Shown here piece after piece: positions 14,621 through 23,501 of a stretch of DNA of 64,000 bases. The stretch's first letter is position 1. The number at the start of each line of letters is the position of its first letter. Under the pieces are notes generated by a model. That model was not told the DNA's origin, did no database searches, and was given only the letters and a program-made list of their open reading frames with translations. This DNA comes from Aliamphritea hakodatensis. GTDB lineage: Bacteria > Pseudomonadota > Gammaproteobacteria > Pseudomonadales > Balneatricaceae. The stretch is from the NCBI RefSeq assembly GCF_024347195.1, contig NZ_AP025281.1, positions 1,736,001-1,800,000 on the forward strand, written 5' to 3'. A program made the translations under genes and the position numbers.

Positions 14621-16706
14621 TGTTGTTGAGGTCGCTCCTACTATTCAGTGGCTTGAGGAGAATTTCTTTCTCCCGGATTGCAATGCCTTCTACGACTTTT
14701 ATAACACGCCTTACTTTCTTGCGGTTGCGTTGGCCTTTGATGATCTGAAGGTTGATGAAGTTGTTTTGATGAAGGCGGCGCAGATCGGCTGGACCTATCT
14801 GTTATTGGGGTATCTCTTAAAGCGGGTTGTTGAGGCCGGTTTAGATCCCTGCAATATCATGTTGCTGTTCGCTAAGGCATTAGATGGCAAAAACTTCCAT
14901 GATGAGAAGCTGGTTCCAACGGTGAATGCTTCGGCGGTTGTCGCGGATGTGTTGGATGTAAATTCAACCCGTAAGTCTGGCAACCGTTGGGATAACAAAA
15001 GCTACTCGGGCGGTTTTCTTAAGATCGTCGGTTCTAACTCGCCGGGTAATGTTAAGTCGTCTTCTAAGATCGGTGTGGGTGTTGTTGAGGAGCCGGATGA
15101 CACGGCGGACAACGTAGCGGATCAGGGGGATGCGATTACCCTGCTGGAAGAGCGCTTAAAGCGGGCGATTAATTCGTTGCTGATTGTTGGTGGTACGCCT
15201 GCGATTAAAGATCTTTCTAAAACAGAAGAGCGGCTAAAGAAAACGGACCAGCGGGAGCTGCCGATTCGTTGCCATAACTGTGATGAATCGCATGTGCTGG
15301 ACTGGGCCAATGTTCACTGTGACAAAGACCCAAGTTTGAATCATCCGACATATGGCAGTTATGACTTATCGACGGTGATTTACCGTTGCCCGTGCTGCGG
15401 TTTTGAGTGGAGTGATTTTCAGCGAAAGGAAAATATTCGTAACACCTGTTTTGATGCATATAACGCTTACTTAGAAGGCGAAACGGACAGCAAGCTTTGC
15501 GGTTGGGTGCCGACGGCAAAAAGTGAAGGTAACGCGGTTGGGTTTAAGGATCTGAGTGAGCTGTATGTCTGCATGGAAGGGACAACGCTGGCTAAGGTTT
15601 TTGAGAGTTACCTGGAGGCTGAGGCGCTAGCTGAGCAAGGTGATGATAGTAAAAAGCGGGCGTTCCAGAATCAGAAGCTGGGTAAGCCGTATGAGTTTAA
15701 GGATGACAACGTAACGGCTGAGCAGATCCGGGAGAAAGGTAGAGATTATCCTGAGCTGATCGTGCCGCGTCATGGTGTGATGCTGACCGCTGGTGTGGAT
15801 ATTCAGCGGGATCGGGTGGCGATTGTTATTCGGGCCTGGGGGTTAGGTATAGAGTCGTGGTGTGTTTACTGGGGTGAGATTTGGGCACACACCTCAATTA
15901 ATGATGTGAATGACCCGGTATGGACTGCGTTGGATGCGGTTCTGTTCGGTAGCTATCGGCATGCCAGCGGGGCAGTGATGCGAATATCTGCAGTTTCCCT
16001 GGATACCAGTGACGGTGTGACACATGACGGAACGTATAACTATGTCCGTTCACGTCAGGGTCGAGGTGTAAAACTGATGGGGATTAAGGGTTCGAATAAT
16101 CTTGAAGCGCCTATCACAGCGTTGCCTAAAAAAGTGGATATCAATGCGGCGGCGACTAAGGCGGATAAGTTCGGTCTGAAGATTTGGCCGGTTGGTACGC
16201 AAGCGATTAAGGATTTAATCGCCGGGCGGATGAAGTTGCATGGTAATGGTCCAGGTCGAATGCATCATTATTCGAAGATCCGGGCGGACTATGCGGATCA
16301 GATGACTGGCGAGATCAAAGCGCCACTGAAGGGGCAGTCTAAAAAGCTCGCCTGGCAAAAGAAGTCAGGCCGGGCGGTTGAGGCGTGGGATTGTGAGGTG
16401 TATGCCTTGCATGCTGCTTACACATTGAAACTCCACATTAAGTCTGCTGACTGGTGGGAGGCGAAAGCGGTGGAGTTGGTGCAAGTTGATATGCTGGCAG
16501 ATAACGCGCCGGACGATCTGGTGACAGTGATTGATCATACGCCAGGTGATGATGGTGAGGTAACGGTGACGGATTCGGAGGTGGAGGTTCAGCTTGCGTC
16601 TGATTCTAAGGTTGAGCAGGCAGCTGTGCCGGTGGTGCAGCCTAAGAAAGCGGTATCAAGTGGGCCATCTTTGGCTGAGTTGGGGCGGATGATGAATGGA
16701 GGTTAA
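14538..16706 (+). CDS. Terminase large subunit (GpA family)
   Basis: 722 residues. N-terminal ATPase domain with a GpA-style variant P-loop (MKAAQIGWTYLLLG, about residues 79-92) and a Walker B-like VGVVEEPDD (about 180). A zinc-ribbon insert has CHNC (about 248) and CPCC (about 287). The C-terminal nuclease domain has AGVDIQRDRVAIVIRAWG (about 415) and ISAVSLDTSDG (about 480) carrying the metal-binding Asp residues. It translocates DNA into the prohead and cuts at cos-like sites. Starts within the small-subunit gene after AAAGGAAAAG. Confidence 0.92.
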   Translation: MLELQTSELEILQGNLADLLEEVATAFDVVEVAPTIQWLEENFFLPDCNAFYDFYNTPYFLAVALAFDDLKVDEVVLMKAAQIGWTYLLLGYLLKRVVEAGLDPCNIMLLFAKALDGKNFHDEKLVPTVNASAVVADVLDVNSTRKSGNRWDNKSYSGGFLKIVGSNSPGNVKSSSKIGVGVVEEPDDTADNVADQGDAITLLEERLKRAINSLLIVGGTPAIKDLSKTEERLKKTDQRELPIRCHNCDESHVLDWANVHCDKDPSLNHPTYGSYDLSTVIYRCPCCGFEWSDFQRKENIRNTCFDAYNAYLEGETDSKLCGWVPTAKSEGNAVGFKDLSELYVCMEGTTLAKVFESYLEAEALAEQGDDSKKRAFQNQKLGKPYEFKDDNVTAEQIREKGRDYPELIVPRHGVMLTAGVDIQRDRVAIVIRAWGLGIESWCVYWGEIWAHTSINDVNDPVWTALDAVLFGSYRHASGAVMRISAVSLDTSDGVTHDGTYNYVRSRQGRGVKLMGIKGSNNLEAPITALPKKVDINAAATKADKFGLKIWPVGTQAIKDLIAGRMKLHGNGPGRMHHYSKIRADYADQMTGEIKAPLKGQSKKLAWQKKSGRAVEAWDCEVYALHAAYTLKLHIKSADWWEAKAVELVQVDMLADNAPDDLVTVIDHTPGDDGEVTVTDSEVEVQLASDSKVEQAAVPVVQPKKAVSSGPSLAELGRMMNGG

Positions 16707-16709
16707 AGC

Positions 16710-16913
16710 GTGGCGACACAAGAGCAATTAAATGAAGCCCTGGCGGCTAAGCATCAGTTGTTGATGGGAAAGCGGGCAGTAAAAATTCAGAAAGATGGTC
16801 GGATGGTTGAGTATACACCGGCAAGCCTTGCAGATCTGGAGCGCTATATATTACATCTTCAGCAGCAGTTGGGGCAGGTGAGTTTGCGGCGTCCGCTGGG
16901 AGTGTTTTTATGA
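16710..16913 (+). CDS. gpW-like head-to-tail joining protein
   Basis: 67 residues from a GTG at 16710. MATQEQLNEALAAKHQLLMG, then GRMVEYTPASLADLERYI and LHLQQQLGQ: two helices around a short beta hairpin as in lambda gpW, the protein that completes the head before tail attachment. Its position between terminase and portal is the lambda order. Overlaps portal by four bases. Confidence 0.8.
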   Translation: MATQEQLNEALAAKHQLLMGKRAVKIQKDGRMVEYTPASLADLERYILHLQQQLGQVSLRRPLGVFL

Positions 16914-18490
16914 CGGAATCGCAACCGATAGTCGGGCTTGATGGCTTGCCGTTACGCGGCTCAATGAGCAGTTATCAGGGGGCGGGTGTCGGGCATGGTG
17001 GGCAGTTGGCCCGCTGGAGTCCAGGAGTGAAAACGGCTGATGCCGCCCTGTTGCCTGATTTGAAAATGGGTAATGCACGTTCCGAAGATGTGGTGCGTAA
17101 CAATGCCTTTGCAGCCAATGGTGTGCAGCTTCACGTTGATAACATCGTGGGTGATCACTTCCGGTTGAGCTATAAGCCCCGGTGGGAATCGCTGGGTGTT
17201 CGTGAAGAAGAGGCGCGAGCGTTTATCCGGGATGTTGAACAGATCTGGCTGGAAGTGGCTGAAGATCCGGTTGGCTGTTATTTGGATGCAGAGCGCAAAC
17301 GCACCTTTACGATGATGATGCGTGAAACGGTCAGTGTGCATACCCGGTTGGGTGAAGATTTTGCAGTGGCTGAGTGGCTTGACCGCCCTGGATCGTTGAT
17401 CAGTACGGCTATCAAATCAGTCTCGCCAAAGCGGGTATCCAATCCCAGCGGCGGTTTTGATAGCGAAATAATCCGGGCGGGTATTGAGCATGATGAACAT
17501 GGGGCCGCGCTGGCGTATCACATTCGCCAGGGGGTGAGTGCGGGTTATGGTCTGGGTGACGGCATGGGTCGCACCTGGAAGCGGGTGTCCCGTGAAACTG
17601 TTTGGGGTCGCGCCAAGGTTATTCACACCTTTGAGCCAATGGAAGATGGGCAAACGCGGGGTGCTAATCAGTTTCTCTCAGTGCTGGAGCAGCTGCAGAT
17701 ATTGCCTAAGCTGCATCATACAACGCTGCAGAAAGCGGTGGTGAATGCTATGTATGCAGTGGCGCTGGAGTCGGATCTTGGTCCGGAGGCTGGTATGGCG
17801 TTGCTGGGGGCTGATAGTGGTGTTGAACTGCAGGGATATATGCAGAAAATAGCAGCTTTTCGGGGTGGTGGGTTGAATATTGGCGGAGGTGTTAAAGCGC
17901 TGCAAATGATGCCGAATGAGCGCTTAAATCTGCTAACCAGTGGTAATGCAGATAACGGCTATACAGATCTTGAAGATGGGGTGTTGGGTTGGATTGCGGC
18001 AGGTCTTAATCTGTCGAAAGAAGGGCTTTCAAAAAACTGGAAGCAGATGTCCTTCAGTACGGCCAGGGCCTCTATGTTGGCTGAGTTTTGTTACTTCATG
18101 GGCCGGCGCAAGATTATCCCGTCCCGTAAGGGGCAGGTGATTTTCAGGCTGGTGCTAGAGGATCTGCTGCATAGCGGTGTGCTGAAATTGCCGAAGGGAG
18201 CGAACCGGGATTTCTATCAGGCAATTGCTGCCTGGTGTAACTGCGAGTTTATCGGCAGTGGCCGGATGGCGATTGATGGCCTTAAGGATGTGAAAGAGGC
18301 CATTCTGCGGATTGAATACGGACTAAGCACGTATGAAAAAGAATTGGCGCAGATGGGGTTGGACTATCAGGAGGTCTTTAAGCAGCAGGTACGTGAGCAG
18401 GAAGAGCGGAAGCAGGCAGGCCTGCCGCGTCCGGCCTGGATGCAGATAGATAACTTTGCGCAGGATGATCAGCAAGCCGCTGAGGCTTAA
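16910..18490 (+). CDS. Portal protein (lambda gpB family)
   Basis: 526 residues, matching the lambda-type portal family. Visible landmarks: N-terminal DAALLPDLKMGNARSEDVVR and NNAFAANGVQLHVDNIVGD, a mid-region KVIHTFEPMEDGQTRGANQF, and the C-terminal NLSKEGLSKNWKQMSFSTAR and HSGVLKLPKGANRDFYQAIA. It forms the dodecameric ring at the unique vertex through which DNA passes. Overlaps gpW by four bases. Confidence 0.9.
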   Translation: MTESQPIVGLDGLPLRGSMSSYQGAGVGHGGQLARWSPGVKTADAALLPDLKMGNARSEDVVRNNAFAANGVQLHVDNIVGDHFRLSYKPRWESLGVREEEARAFIRDVEQIWLEVAEDPVGCYLDAERKRTFTMMMRETVSVHTRLGEDFAVAEWLDRPGSLISTAIKSVSPKRVSNPSGGFDSEIIRAGIEHDEHGAALAYHIRQGVSAGYGLGDGMGRTWKRVSRETVWGRAKVIHTFEPMEDGQTRGANQFLSVLEQLQILPKLHHTTLQKAVVNAMYAVALESDLGPEAGMALLGADSGVELQGYMQKIAAFRGGGLNIGGGVKALQMMPNERLNLLTSGNADNGYTDLEDGVLGWIAAGLNLSKEGLSKNWKQMSFSTARASMLAEFCYFMGRRKIIPSRKGQVIFRLVLEDLLHSGVLKLPKGANRDFYQAIAAWCNCEFIGSGRMAIDGLKDVKEAILRIEYGLSTYEKELAQMGLDYQEVFKQQVREQEERKQAGLPRPAWMQIDNFAQDDQQAAEA

Positions 18491-18507
18491 TGTTAAATGG
18501 TAAACAG

Positions 18508-18530
18508 AACCCGCTACGGCGGGTTTTTTT
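18508..18530 (+). terminator. Terminator-like hairpin after portal
   Basis: AACCCGCtacgGCGGGTT followed by TTTTT, 26 bases before the next ATG. It must be passed for downstream late expression. Confidence 0.7.
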
Positions 18531-18555
18531 ATGCCGGTAATGTAGGAAAACGAAC

Positions 18556-19959
18556 ATGCAAAATATGGCACATGTAGCCAGCCGGGTGCTGAATACGCCG
18601 CTGTTGCTGGAGCCGGGTTATGCCCGCACCTTTTTCAGTGCGTTAGCGCCCCGGCTGAATATTCTGGAGCTGCAGGATGATAGCGGGGTGATTCTGACAG
18701 GCGAGAAAATGCGACAGTCGGCGGCGGCTTGGTCAGGTGGGCGTCAGCGGGCTGGTACAGTGACGCGAACTCGGCCGGGCGTGTTTGGTGAGCCAGAGCT
18801 TATCTATCACATTGTTGATGGGGTGGCGATTATCTCTGTGCAGGGAACCCTGGTGCACAAGTTTGGTTACCTTAACCCTACGAGTGGAATGACAGGTTAT
18901 GACAGCATTATTGAAAGGGCTGGGCTTGCGCTTGCTGATCATGAGGTAAAAGGGGTTTTGCTGGATAACGAAACGCCGGGCGGGGAAGTCTCCGGATGTT
19001 TCAATACCTCCCGTAAGTTGCGGGAAATGGCAGATGCGGTAGGCAAGCCGTTGTGGGCGCTGTGTTACGACATGAACTGCAGTGCGGGGATGGCGTTAGC
19101 CAGTGCGGCGCATCACCGGCTGATCAACGAAACCGGCATAGCCGGATCGGTGGGTGTGGTTATGGCGCATGCGGATCTGTCGGCAAAGCTGGAGGCTGAC
19201 GGGGTGCGGGTCACGCTGATTCATTCCGGGGCGCATAAGGTAGACGGTAATCCTTATGAGGCATTGGGTGCTGAAGTGACGGCGCGGTTTCAGTCTGAAT
19301 CAGATGTGCTGCGTAATGAGTTTGCGGAACTGGTGGCAGGGCATATGGGGTTATCTGTGGCGGAAGTGCTGGCTACGGAAGCGGCAACATTTCGGGGGCA
19401 GGCGGCAGTAGATGTCGGGTTTGCTGATGAAGTGGTAAATGGTATCGATGCGGTATCGGTATTTTCTGAACATCTGTCCTCGCAGGGCAGAGTGATTTCA
19501 ATTGGAGCGAGTATGTCAAAAGGTGACAAAGCAACTCAGGCAGAAGTGCCTGGTGGTAACGGCCCTGCGGCGGCTGAGCAATTGCCTGCAGCAGGTGCTG
19601 ATGCCGGTGCGGTAGCGGATCAGTCAGCGGCAATGGATAAGCCGGATGCAGCGGCAGATATGCAAAAGCGTATCGCCGGGATTCTGGACTGTGAAGAAGC
19701 GGTTGGCCGGGAGGCCACTGCAAAGCATCTGGCCTTCAATACCTCGATGAGCGTTGAAGAAGCGAAGGGGGTGTTGGCAACGGTGGATGTTGGCGGTGCA
19801 GGCGCGGAAGCGTCTGAAATGGGTAATGCTCTGGAAGCGGCTATGAGTGCTGAACCGCAGCCGGGTATTGTGGCGGATGCGCAAGCAGATGCCGGGGGTA
19901 AGGGGTCGCAGGGGAGTTCCCTGTTGGCAAGTTATGAACGTGTAACAGGTGACAAATAA
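18556..19959 (+). CDS. Prohead protease (S49/ClpP-like, gpC) with C-terminal scaffold region
   Basis: 467 residues. Residues about 85-310 are a SppA/S49-type serine protease: VAIISVQGTLVHKFG, GVLLDNETPGGEVSGCF (oxyanion loop), CYDMNCSAGMALASAAH (catalytic Ser about 180) and GSVGVVMAHADLS. The last ~150 residues are Ala/Gly/Glu-rich and disordered-looking with DMQKRIAGILDCEEAVGREA, as in the Nu3 scaffold nested in lambda C. An internal ATG at 19513 (MSKGDKATQAEVPGG), with GGAGCGAG just upstream, could give a separate 148-residue scaffold. The TAA overlaps the decoration-protein start. Confidence 0.85.
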   Translation: MQNMAHVASRVLNTPLLLEPGYARTFFSALAPRLNILELQDDSGVILTGEKMRQSAAAWSGGRQRAGTVTRTRPGVFGEPELIYHIVDGVAIISVQGTLVHKFGYLNPTSGMTGYDSIIERAGLALADHEVKGVLLDNETPGGEVSGCFNTSRKLREMADAVGKPLWALCYDMNCSAGMALASAAHHRLINETGIAGSVGVVMAHADLSAKLEADGVRVTLIHSGAHKVDGNPYEALGAEVTARFQSESDVLRNEFAELVAGHMGLSVAEVLATEAATFRGQAAVDVGFADEVVNGIDAVSVFSEHLSSQGRVISIGASMSKGDKATQAEVPGGNGPAAAEQLPAAGADAGAVADQSAAMDKPDAAADMQKRIAGILDCEEAVGREATAKHLAFNTSMSVEEAKGVLATVDVGGAGAEASEMGNALEAAMSAEPQPGIVADAQADAGGKGSQGSSLLASYERVTGDK

Positions 19960-20309
19960 TGGCAGCAGAAACATACGTGCCGGATAACCGCTTTGCGGGT
20001 GGCGATGAAGCAGCAACCACTGAAATTACGATTGCATCAGGTCAGAACCTGCCAGCGTTGAAACCGCTGGGGCAGGTAGCGGCAACGGGCGAGTTTAAAG
20101 CCTGGGACCCGACAGCTAATGACGGCTCCCAGGTGGCGACGCGGATGACAGCGGCGGCGGTAGATACCTCTGCAGGTGCGAAGAAAGATCAGGCTTATAA
20201 GAGCGGGACTTTCAATGAAGCGGCAGTTGTCTGGCCTGACGGTGTAACCGCTGTGCAGAAAATGGTGGCCTTTGTCGGAACGCCAATCAGTACACAGATG
20301 CCGGGTTAA
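19959..20309 (+). CDS. Head decoration protein (gpD family)
   Basis: 116 residues. MAAETYVPDNRFAGGDEAAT, TITIASGQNLPALKPLGQV-like strand, and AYKSGTFNEAAVVWPDGVTA are typical of lambda gpD, the trimeric capsid-stabilising protein that binds after expansion. The gene starts in the stop codon of the protease/scaffold gene (TAATG). Confidence 0.85.
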   Translation: MAAETYVPDNRFAGGDEAATTEITIASGQNLPALKPLGQVAATGEFKAWDPTANDGSQVATRMTAAAVDTSAGAKKDQAYKSGTFNEAAVVWPDGVTAVQKMVAFVGTPISTQMPG

Positions 20310-20335
20310 TCTGGCGTAAAAATTCGTTTTTAAAA

Positions 20336-20361
20336 TGCCCTGCTCTGTCGGGGCTTTTTTG
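20336..20361 (+). terminator. Terminator-like hairpin before capsid gene
   Basis: TGCCCTG-ctctgt-CGGGGC followed by TTTTTT, directly before the ribosome site of the major capsid gene. It also argues that the capsid start is at 20380, not at an in-frame ATG within the hairpin. Confidence 0.65.
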
Positions 20362-20379
20362 TATCTGGAGAAAGAAAAT

Positions 20380-21408
20380 ATGGATACTTTTGGTACCGCT
20401 GAACTGTTGGGTGTTGTTGGCGCTAAGCAGAAATTTCAGGCGTTGTTCTTGGCGTTGTTTTACCCGCAGGTTTATCTGTCTGAGTCGGAAGAAATTAAGC
20501 TGGATAAGCTGGACGAAGATATCGACATTGCGGTGACGGTTTCGCCGGTTGTGGGCGGTAAGGTCATTGCTGATCAGGGTTATGAAACGCGCTCTTTTAA
20601 AGCGGCGTATGTAAAACCGAAACATGAAGTTGATCCGTCAAAGATGATGAAGCGCCGGGCCGGTGAGCGTTTGTCTGGTGCGCTGACTATGCATCAGCGG
20701 CGTGAAGCGCAGATTGCTGAAAATATGATTAAAGAAGATCTGGCTATTCAGCAGTATGAAGAAAAGCAGGCGGTTGATGCCATTGTTTTCGGTGGCTATA
20801 CCGTTGAAGGTGATGGTTACCCGACACAGCAGGTTGAGTTTGGTCAGCGGGCTGAAAACCGTGTGACCCTGGGTGTGGGTGAGCGCTGGGCGGATAAGGA
20901 CAAGGCGACTTATGATCCGACTGACGATATCACCGAATGGGCCTCTGAATCTGACGGTATGATTAATATCATGGTGATGGATTCAAAGGCCTGGGCGCTG
21001 TTTCATAGTTTTGAAGCGGTGAAGAAAAAACTGGATAGCCGCCGGGGTAGTACGTCCGTTCTGGAAACGGCGCTGAAGGATCTGGGTGAATCAGTCAGTT
21101 TTAAGGGTTGGTTTGGTGATGTGCAAATTGTTGTGTCCCAGCATTACTATAAAGAAAAGGGTGTTAAGCAGCGTTACCTGCCGGATTACTGCATTGTCAT
21201 GGGCAACACTGAAAATCAGGGTGTGCGGGGTTATGGTGCAATTAAAGATGCTCATGCGGTCCGTGAAGGCATGCAGCAAACTGATCGTTACCCGCGTAAC
21301 TGGATTACTGATGGTGATCCGGCCCGTGAGTACACAATGGTTCAGGCGTCACCGCTTATGGTGCCAATGAACCTGAATGATTTTGTGGTGGTCATTGTAG
21401 GTCAGTAA
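20380..21408 (+). CDS. Major capsid protein (gpE family)
   Basis: 342 residues from ATG 20380 (TGGAGAAAG upstream). It matches the lambda gpE family: MDTFGTAELLGVVGAKQKFQ, then YPQVYLSESEEIKLDKLDED, DIAVTVSPVVGGKVI, KPKHEVDPSKMMKRRAGERL and a C-terminal RNWITDGDPAREYTMVQASP then PLMVPMNLNDFVVV. HK97-fold capsid subunit. An in-frame ATG at 20335 lies in the preceding terminator hairpin and is rejected as the start. Confidence 0.92.
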   Translation: MDTFGTAELLGVVGAKQKFQALFLALFYPQVYLSESEEIKLDKLDEDIDIAVTVSPVVGGKVIADQGYETRSFKAAYVKPKHEVDPSKMMKRRAGERLSGALTMHQRREAQIAENMIKEDLAIQQYEEKQAVDAIVFGGYTVEGDGYPTQQVEFGQRAENRVTLGVGERWADKDKATYDPTDDITEWASESDGMINIMVMDSKAWALFHSFEAVKKKLDSRRGSTSVLETALKDLGESVSFKGWFGDVQIVVSQHYYKEKGVKQRYLPDYCIVMGNTENQGVRGYGAIKDAHAVREGMQQTDRYPRNWITDGDPAREYTMVQASPLMVPMNLNDFVVVIVGQ

Positions 21409-21436
21409 GTCAGGCGGTTAAGCCTGGTGTGAGAAA

Positions 21437-21474
21437 AAGCGGTTGTCTGTGTTGAGCGGCAACCGCTTTTTTGG
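21437..21474 (+). terminator. Terminator after major capsid gene
   Basis: AAGCGGTTG (21437-21445) and CAACCGCTT with a 14-base loop, then TTTT. Strong hairpin 29 bases after the capsid stop. Confidence 0.75.
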
Positions 21475-21503
21475 TTTCTGGTTTTGAAAAAAAGGTAATG
21501 GGT

Positions 21504-21926
21504 ATGACTCAGACAGTAGAAGAGTTCGCGGCGCTGGAAGAAGAGCAGCAGCGGGCGATGTTGGTGGAATTGCTGGGTGCGGATGCGCAGATTGCTCCGG
21601 ATGCGGATCTGGTAAAAATGTATGAAACGCATTTAGCGGCAACTGAAGGTGATAGCGGTGAAGGTGCTGAAGGTGCTGAAGGTGTCGAAGGTGCGGCAGG
21701 TGATAAGAATGCTGCGGCAACAAAACCGGCACCGGGGAAAAACACGGCTCAGAAAAAGCCTTCGGTGAAAAAAGGCACAAATAAAGAGTCGTTGGTGTTT
21801 GTTGAAACGGTGCGCTTCAGTGAAGACGGAAATAAGTTCTTCATGAAGAAAGGTGAAGCGCTGCCGCCGGGTTCGGTGACTACCAAAACAGCCGGGTTGC
21901 TGAAAGAAGATGGTCACGTTGAGTAA
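21504..21926 (+). CDS. Packaging/head completion protein, gpFI-like
   Basis: 140 residues from ATG 21504 with AAAGGT 8 bases upstream (ATG 21498 is possible). The N-terminal helix TVEEFAALEEEQQRAMLVEL is followed by a low-complexity GEGAEGAEGVEGAAG repeat, a Lys/Ala linker, and a C-terminal ESLVFVETVRFSEDGNKFFM domain. Position between capsid E and the joining protein corresponds to lambda FI. The C-terminal part resembles the small protein at 23325 in layout. Assignment is mainly positional. Confidence 0.5.
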   Translation: MTQTVEEFAALEEEQQRAMLVELLGADAQIAPDADLVKMYETHLAATEGDSGEGAEGAEGVEGAAGDKNAAATKPAPGKNTAQKKPSVKKGTNKESLVFVETVRFSEDGNKFFMKKGEALPPGSVTTKTAGLLKEDGHVE

Positions 21927-21952
21927 TTCAGCGGATTTTGTTGCTCGAATAT

Positions 21953-21976
21953 AGCCCGCATAAGCGGGCTTTTTTG
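21953..21976 (+). terminator. Terminator-like hairpin before joining-protein gene
   Basis: AGCCCGCataaGCGGGCT followed by TTTTT, ending ten bases before the next ATG. Confidence 0.7.
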
Positions 21977-21986
21977 TGGGGTGCTT

Positions 21987-22292
21987 ATGTCTGAATTTGA
22001 TGATGCGATGGCTGATATTGACGCTGAAATCGCGGGTGTGTTCGGTGATCCGGGTCACATTCTGATGGAAGGCGTTAAGCATGGGGTTTCGGCGGTTGTG
22101 GAGTCCGGTGTTGAGGTGTTCGGCGATATGGGCGAGCTGGTAGGGGTTTATGACACGGCTTGGTTTGAAAGGCGTGGTTTGCCGCGTGAACCAAGGCGGG
22201 GGGATAGCCTGGTTGTTGGCAGTTCGTACAAGGTCGGGCGGATTCTGAAGATCGACGCAACGTCGGTCACCGTGAGCGTTGAGGATGTATGA
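21987..22292 (+). CDS. Head-tail joining protein (gpFII-like)
   Basis: 101 residues from ATG 21987 (GTGGGGTG upstream). MSEFDDAMADIDAEIAGVFG, then GLPREPRRGDSLVVGSSYKV and GRILKIDATSVTVSVEDV. The small beta-barrel-like C-terminus and the position after the FI-like gene fit the lambda FII-type connector that completes the head for tail docking. Overlaps the gpZ gene by 8 bases. Confidence 0.6.
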   Translation: MSEFDDAMADIDAEIAGVFGDPGHILMEGVKHGVSAVVESGVEVFGDMGELVGVYDTAWFERRGLPREPRRGDSLVVGSSYKVGRILKIDATSVTVSVEDV

Positions 22293-22884
22293 ATTTCCAT
22301 CATTGGAGATAACGGTACCTTGGGCGCGGGTTGATCAGCAGATTGAAGATCTGTTGTTGATTGCCAGAAATGCGCCTAAGGCGTCAAGCATGGCGATTAA
22401 CTCAACGGCTAGAAAGATCAGGACGCGTGCAAGTCGTGATATTCGTAGCAGAAAGGGATTTAAAGCCGGTTATCTGGTTAACAGAGTAAAGCCAAGGCTT
22501 GCCATTGGTTTTGCGACAGAAAGCAATTTGTCCGGCCGGGTCTTTGCTGAGGTGAGGGGGACGTTACTGTCCAGATTCTCAGCTCGTCAGGTCCGGCGGG
22601 GGAAGTATAAGAATGGTAAGCGGCGCAAGGCCGGTGTGTCATTTCGGGTCAATGTGGCAGAGGGACGGAAAACGCTGGATAAGGCGTTTTTTATTCCTAG
22701 TCTTCGTGGGTCTGGTGCGGCAGGGATTGCTGTCCGTGATGACAAAGGGCGCAATGATATTAAGGTGTTGCATTCTACTTCTGTCCATCACGCGTTTCAG
22801 GATGCCATTAAGAATATCGGGCCGGAGATGCAGGGCGAGCTTAAGAAAGAATTGCTGCGGCAATTGCTGAGGAGGTCGGTATGA
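22285..22884 (+). CDS. Minor tail protein Z-like
   Basis: 199 residues from ATG 22285. MYEFPSLEITVPWARVDQQI, then NAPKASSMAINSTARKIRTR, strongly basic middle (RQVRRGKYKNGKRRKAG) and C-terminal FQDAIKNIGPEMQGELKKEL match the lambda gpZ family, which acts at the tail terminus so that the tail can engage the head connector and DNA. Overlaps both neighbours. Confidence 0.7.
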   Translation: MYEFPSLEITVPWARVDQQIEDLLLIARNAPKASSMAINSTARKIRTRASRDIRSRKGFKAGYLVNRVKPRLAIGFATESNLSGRVFAEVRGTLLSRFSARQVRRGKYKNGKRRKAGVSFRVNVAEGRKTLDKAFFIPSLRGSGAAGIAVRDDKGRNDIKVLHSTSVHHAFQDAIKNIGPEMQGELKKELLRQLLRRSV

Positions 22885-23324
22885 AGGCGCTTGAAATTCG
22901 TGATGCGCTTGCTGAAAAGCTTAAGTCGATTCAGGTAGCTAATGGCTATAACACGGATCTTGGTTTGGGTTATAGCGCGTCATGGTCTGCGGGTATGTTT
23001 GATGATGGCGCGGTTCTTCCAGTTATGGCGTTTCGGCCTAGTAATTCGGAAGTGCTTGGTCGGAGTGGTGTTCGGCGCAGGGTCCGGCGGGTGTATCCGT
23101 TGTTTCTGGTTGTAAAGGGGACGGAAGATGTTGAACGGGAAGCGCTGAAAGTTGAGAACGATTTGCGGCAGTTATTTGCTGATGGGCGGCAGGCTCTGGG
23201 TGATTTGGCTTTGGGGTTGTCGGTGAGTCGGTTTGAGCCGGAGTTCCAGGAGCATAACGGGGCGATTATTACGGATCGTTTCTATGCGGTGTTAAAAATT
23301 ACTGTGGAATATGTGGAGGGCTAA
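22881..23324 (+). CDS. Tail terminator protein (gpU-like)
   Basis: 147 residues. MKALEIRDALAEKLKSIQVA, a basic strand GRSGVRRRVRRVYPLFLVVK, then EREALKVENDLRQLF and ITDRFYAVLKITVEYVEG. The alpha/beta layout and the place between Z and the tail tube fit gpU, the hexameric ring that ends tail-tube growth. ATGA-type overlap with gpZ. Confidence 0.6.
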   Translation: MKALEIRDALAEKLKSIQVANGYNTDLGLGYSASWSAGMFDDGAVLPVMAFRPSNSEVLGRSGVRRRVRRVYPLFLVVKGTEDVEREALKVENDLRQLFADGRQALGDLALGLSVSRFEPEFQEHNGAIITDRFYAVLKITVEYVEG

Positions 23325-23501
23325 ATGCCTCGGGCAAAGAAAACGGCGGATGAGTCGAAAGGTGTTTTGCTGTGCTTGCAGAAAGAGCATGAGCATAAAG
23401 GGCGTCAGTGTAAGGCTGGTGAAGAAATTGAAGTGTCTGTTCATCAATCTGAATGGTTGGTTGAGAATGGCGTAGCTAAAAAGGTGGTGGAAAGTGAGTA
23501 G
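23325..23501 (+). CDS. Small phage protein, 58 aa
   Basis: MPRAKKTADESKGVLLCLQK, then HEHKGRQCKAGEEIEVSVHQ and a final SEWLVENGVAKKVVESE. The ATG directly follows the gpU stop and the end overlaps the tail-tube gene by 8 bases, so it is coupled on both sides. The pattern (strand, GxEIEV, W-L-x-x-NGVA) resembles short proteins encoded beside phage tail-tube or joining genes, but no function is established. Confidence 0.65.
   Translation: MPRAKKTADESKGVLLCLQKEHEHKGRQCKAGEEIEVSVHQSEWLVENGVAKKVVESE

Noticed and set aside
20335..20379. Upstream ATG for the major capsid protein
   Set aside because: The added codons are the terminator hairpin; ATG 20380 follows a ribosome site and gives the family N-terminus.
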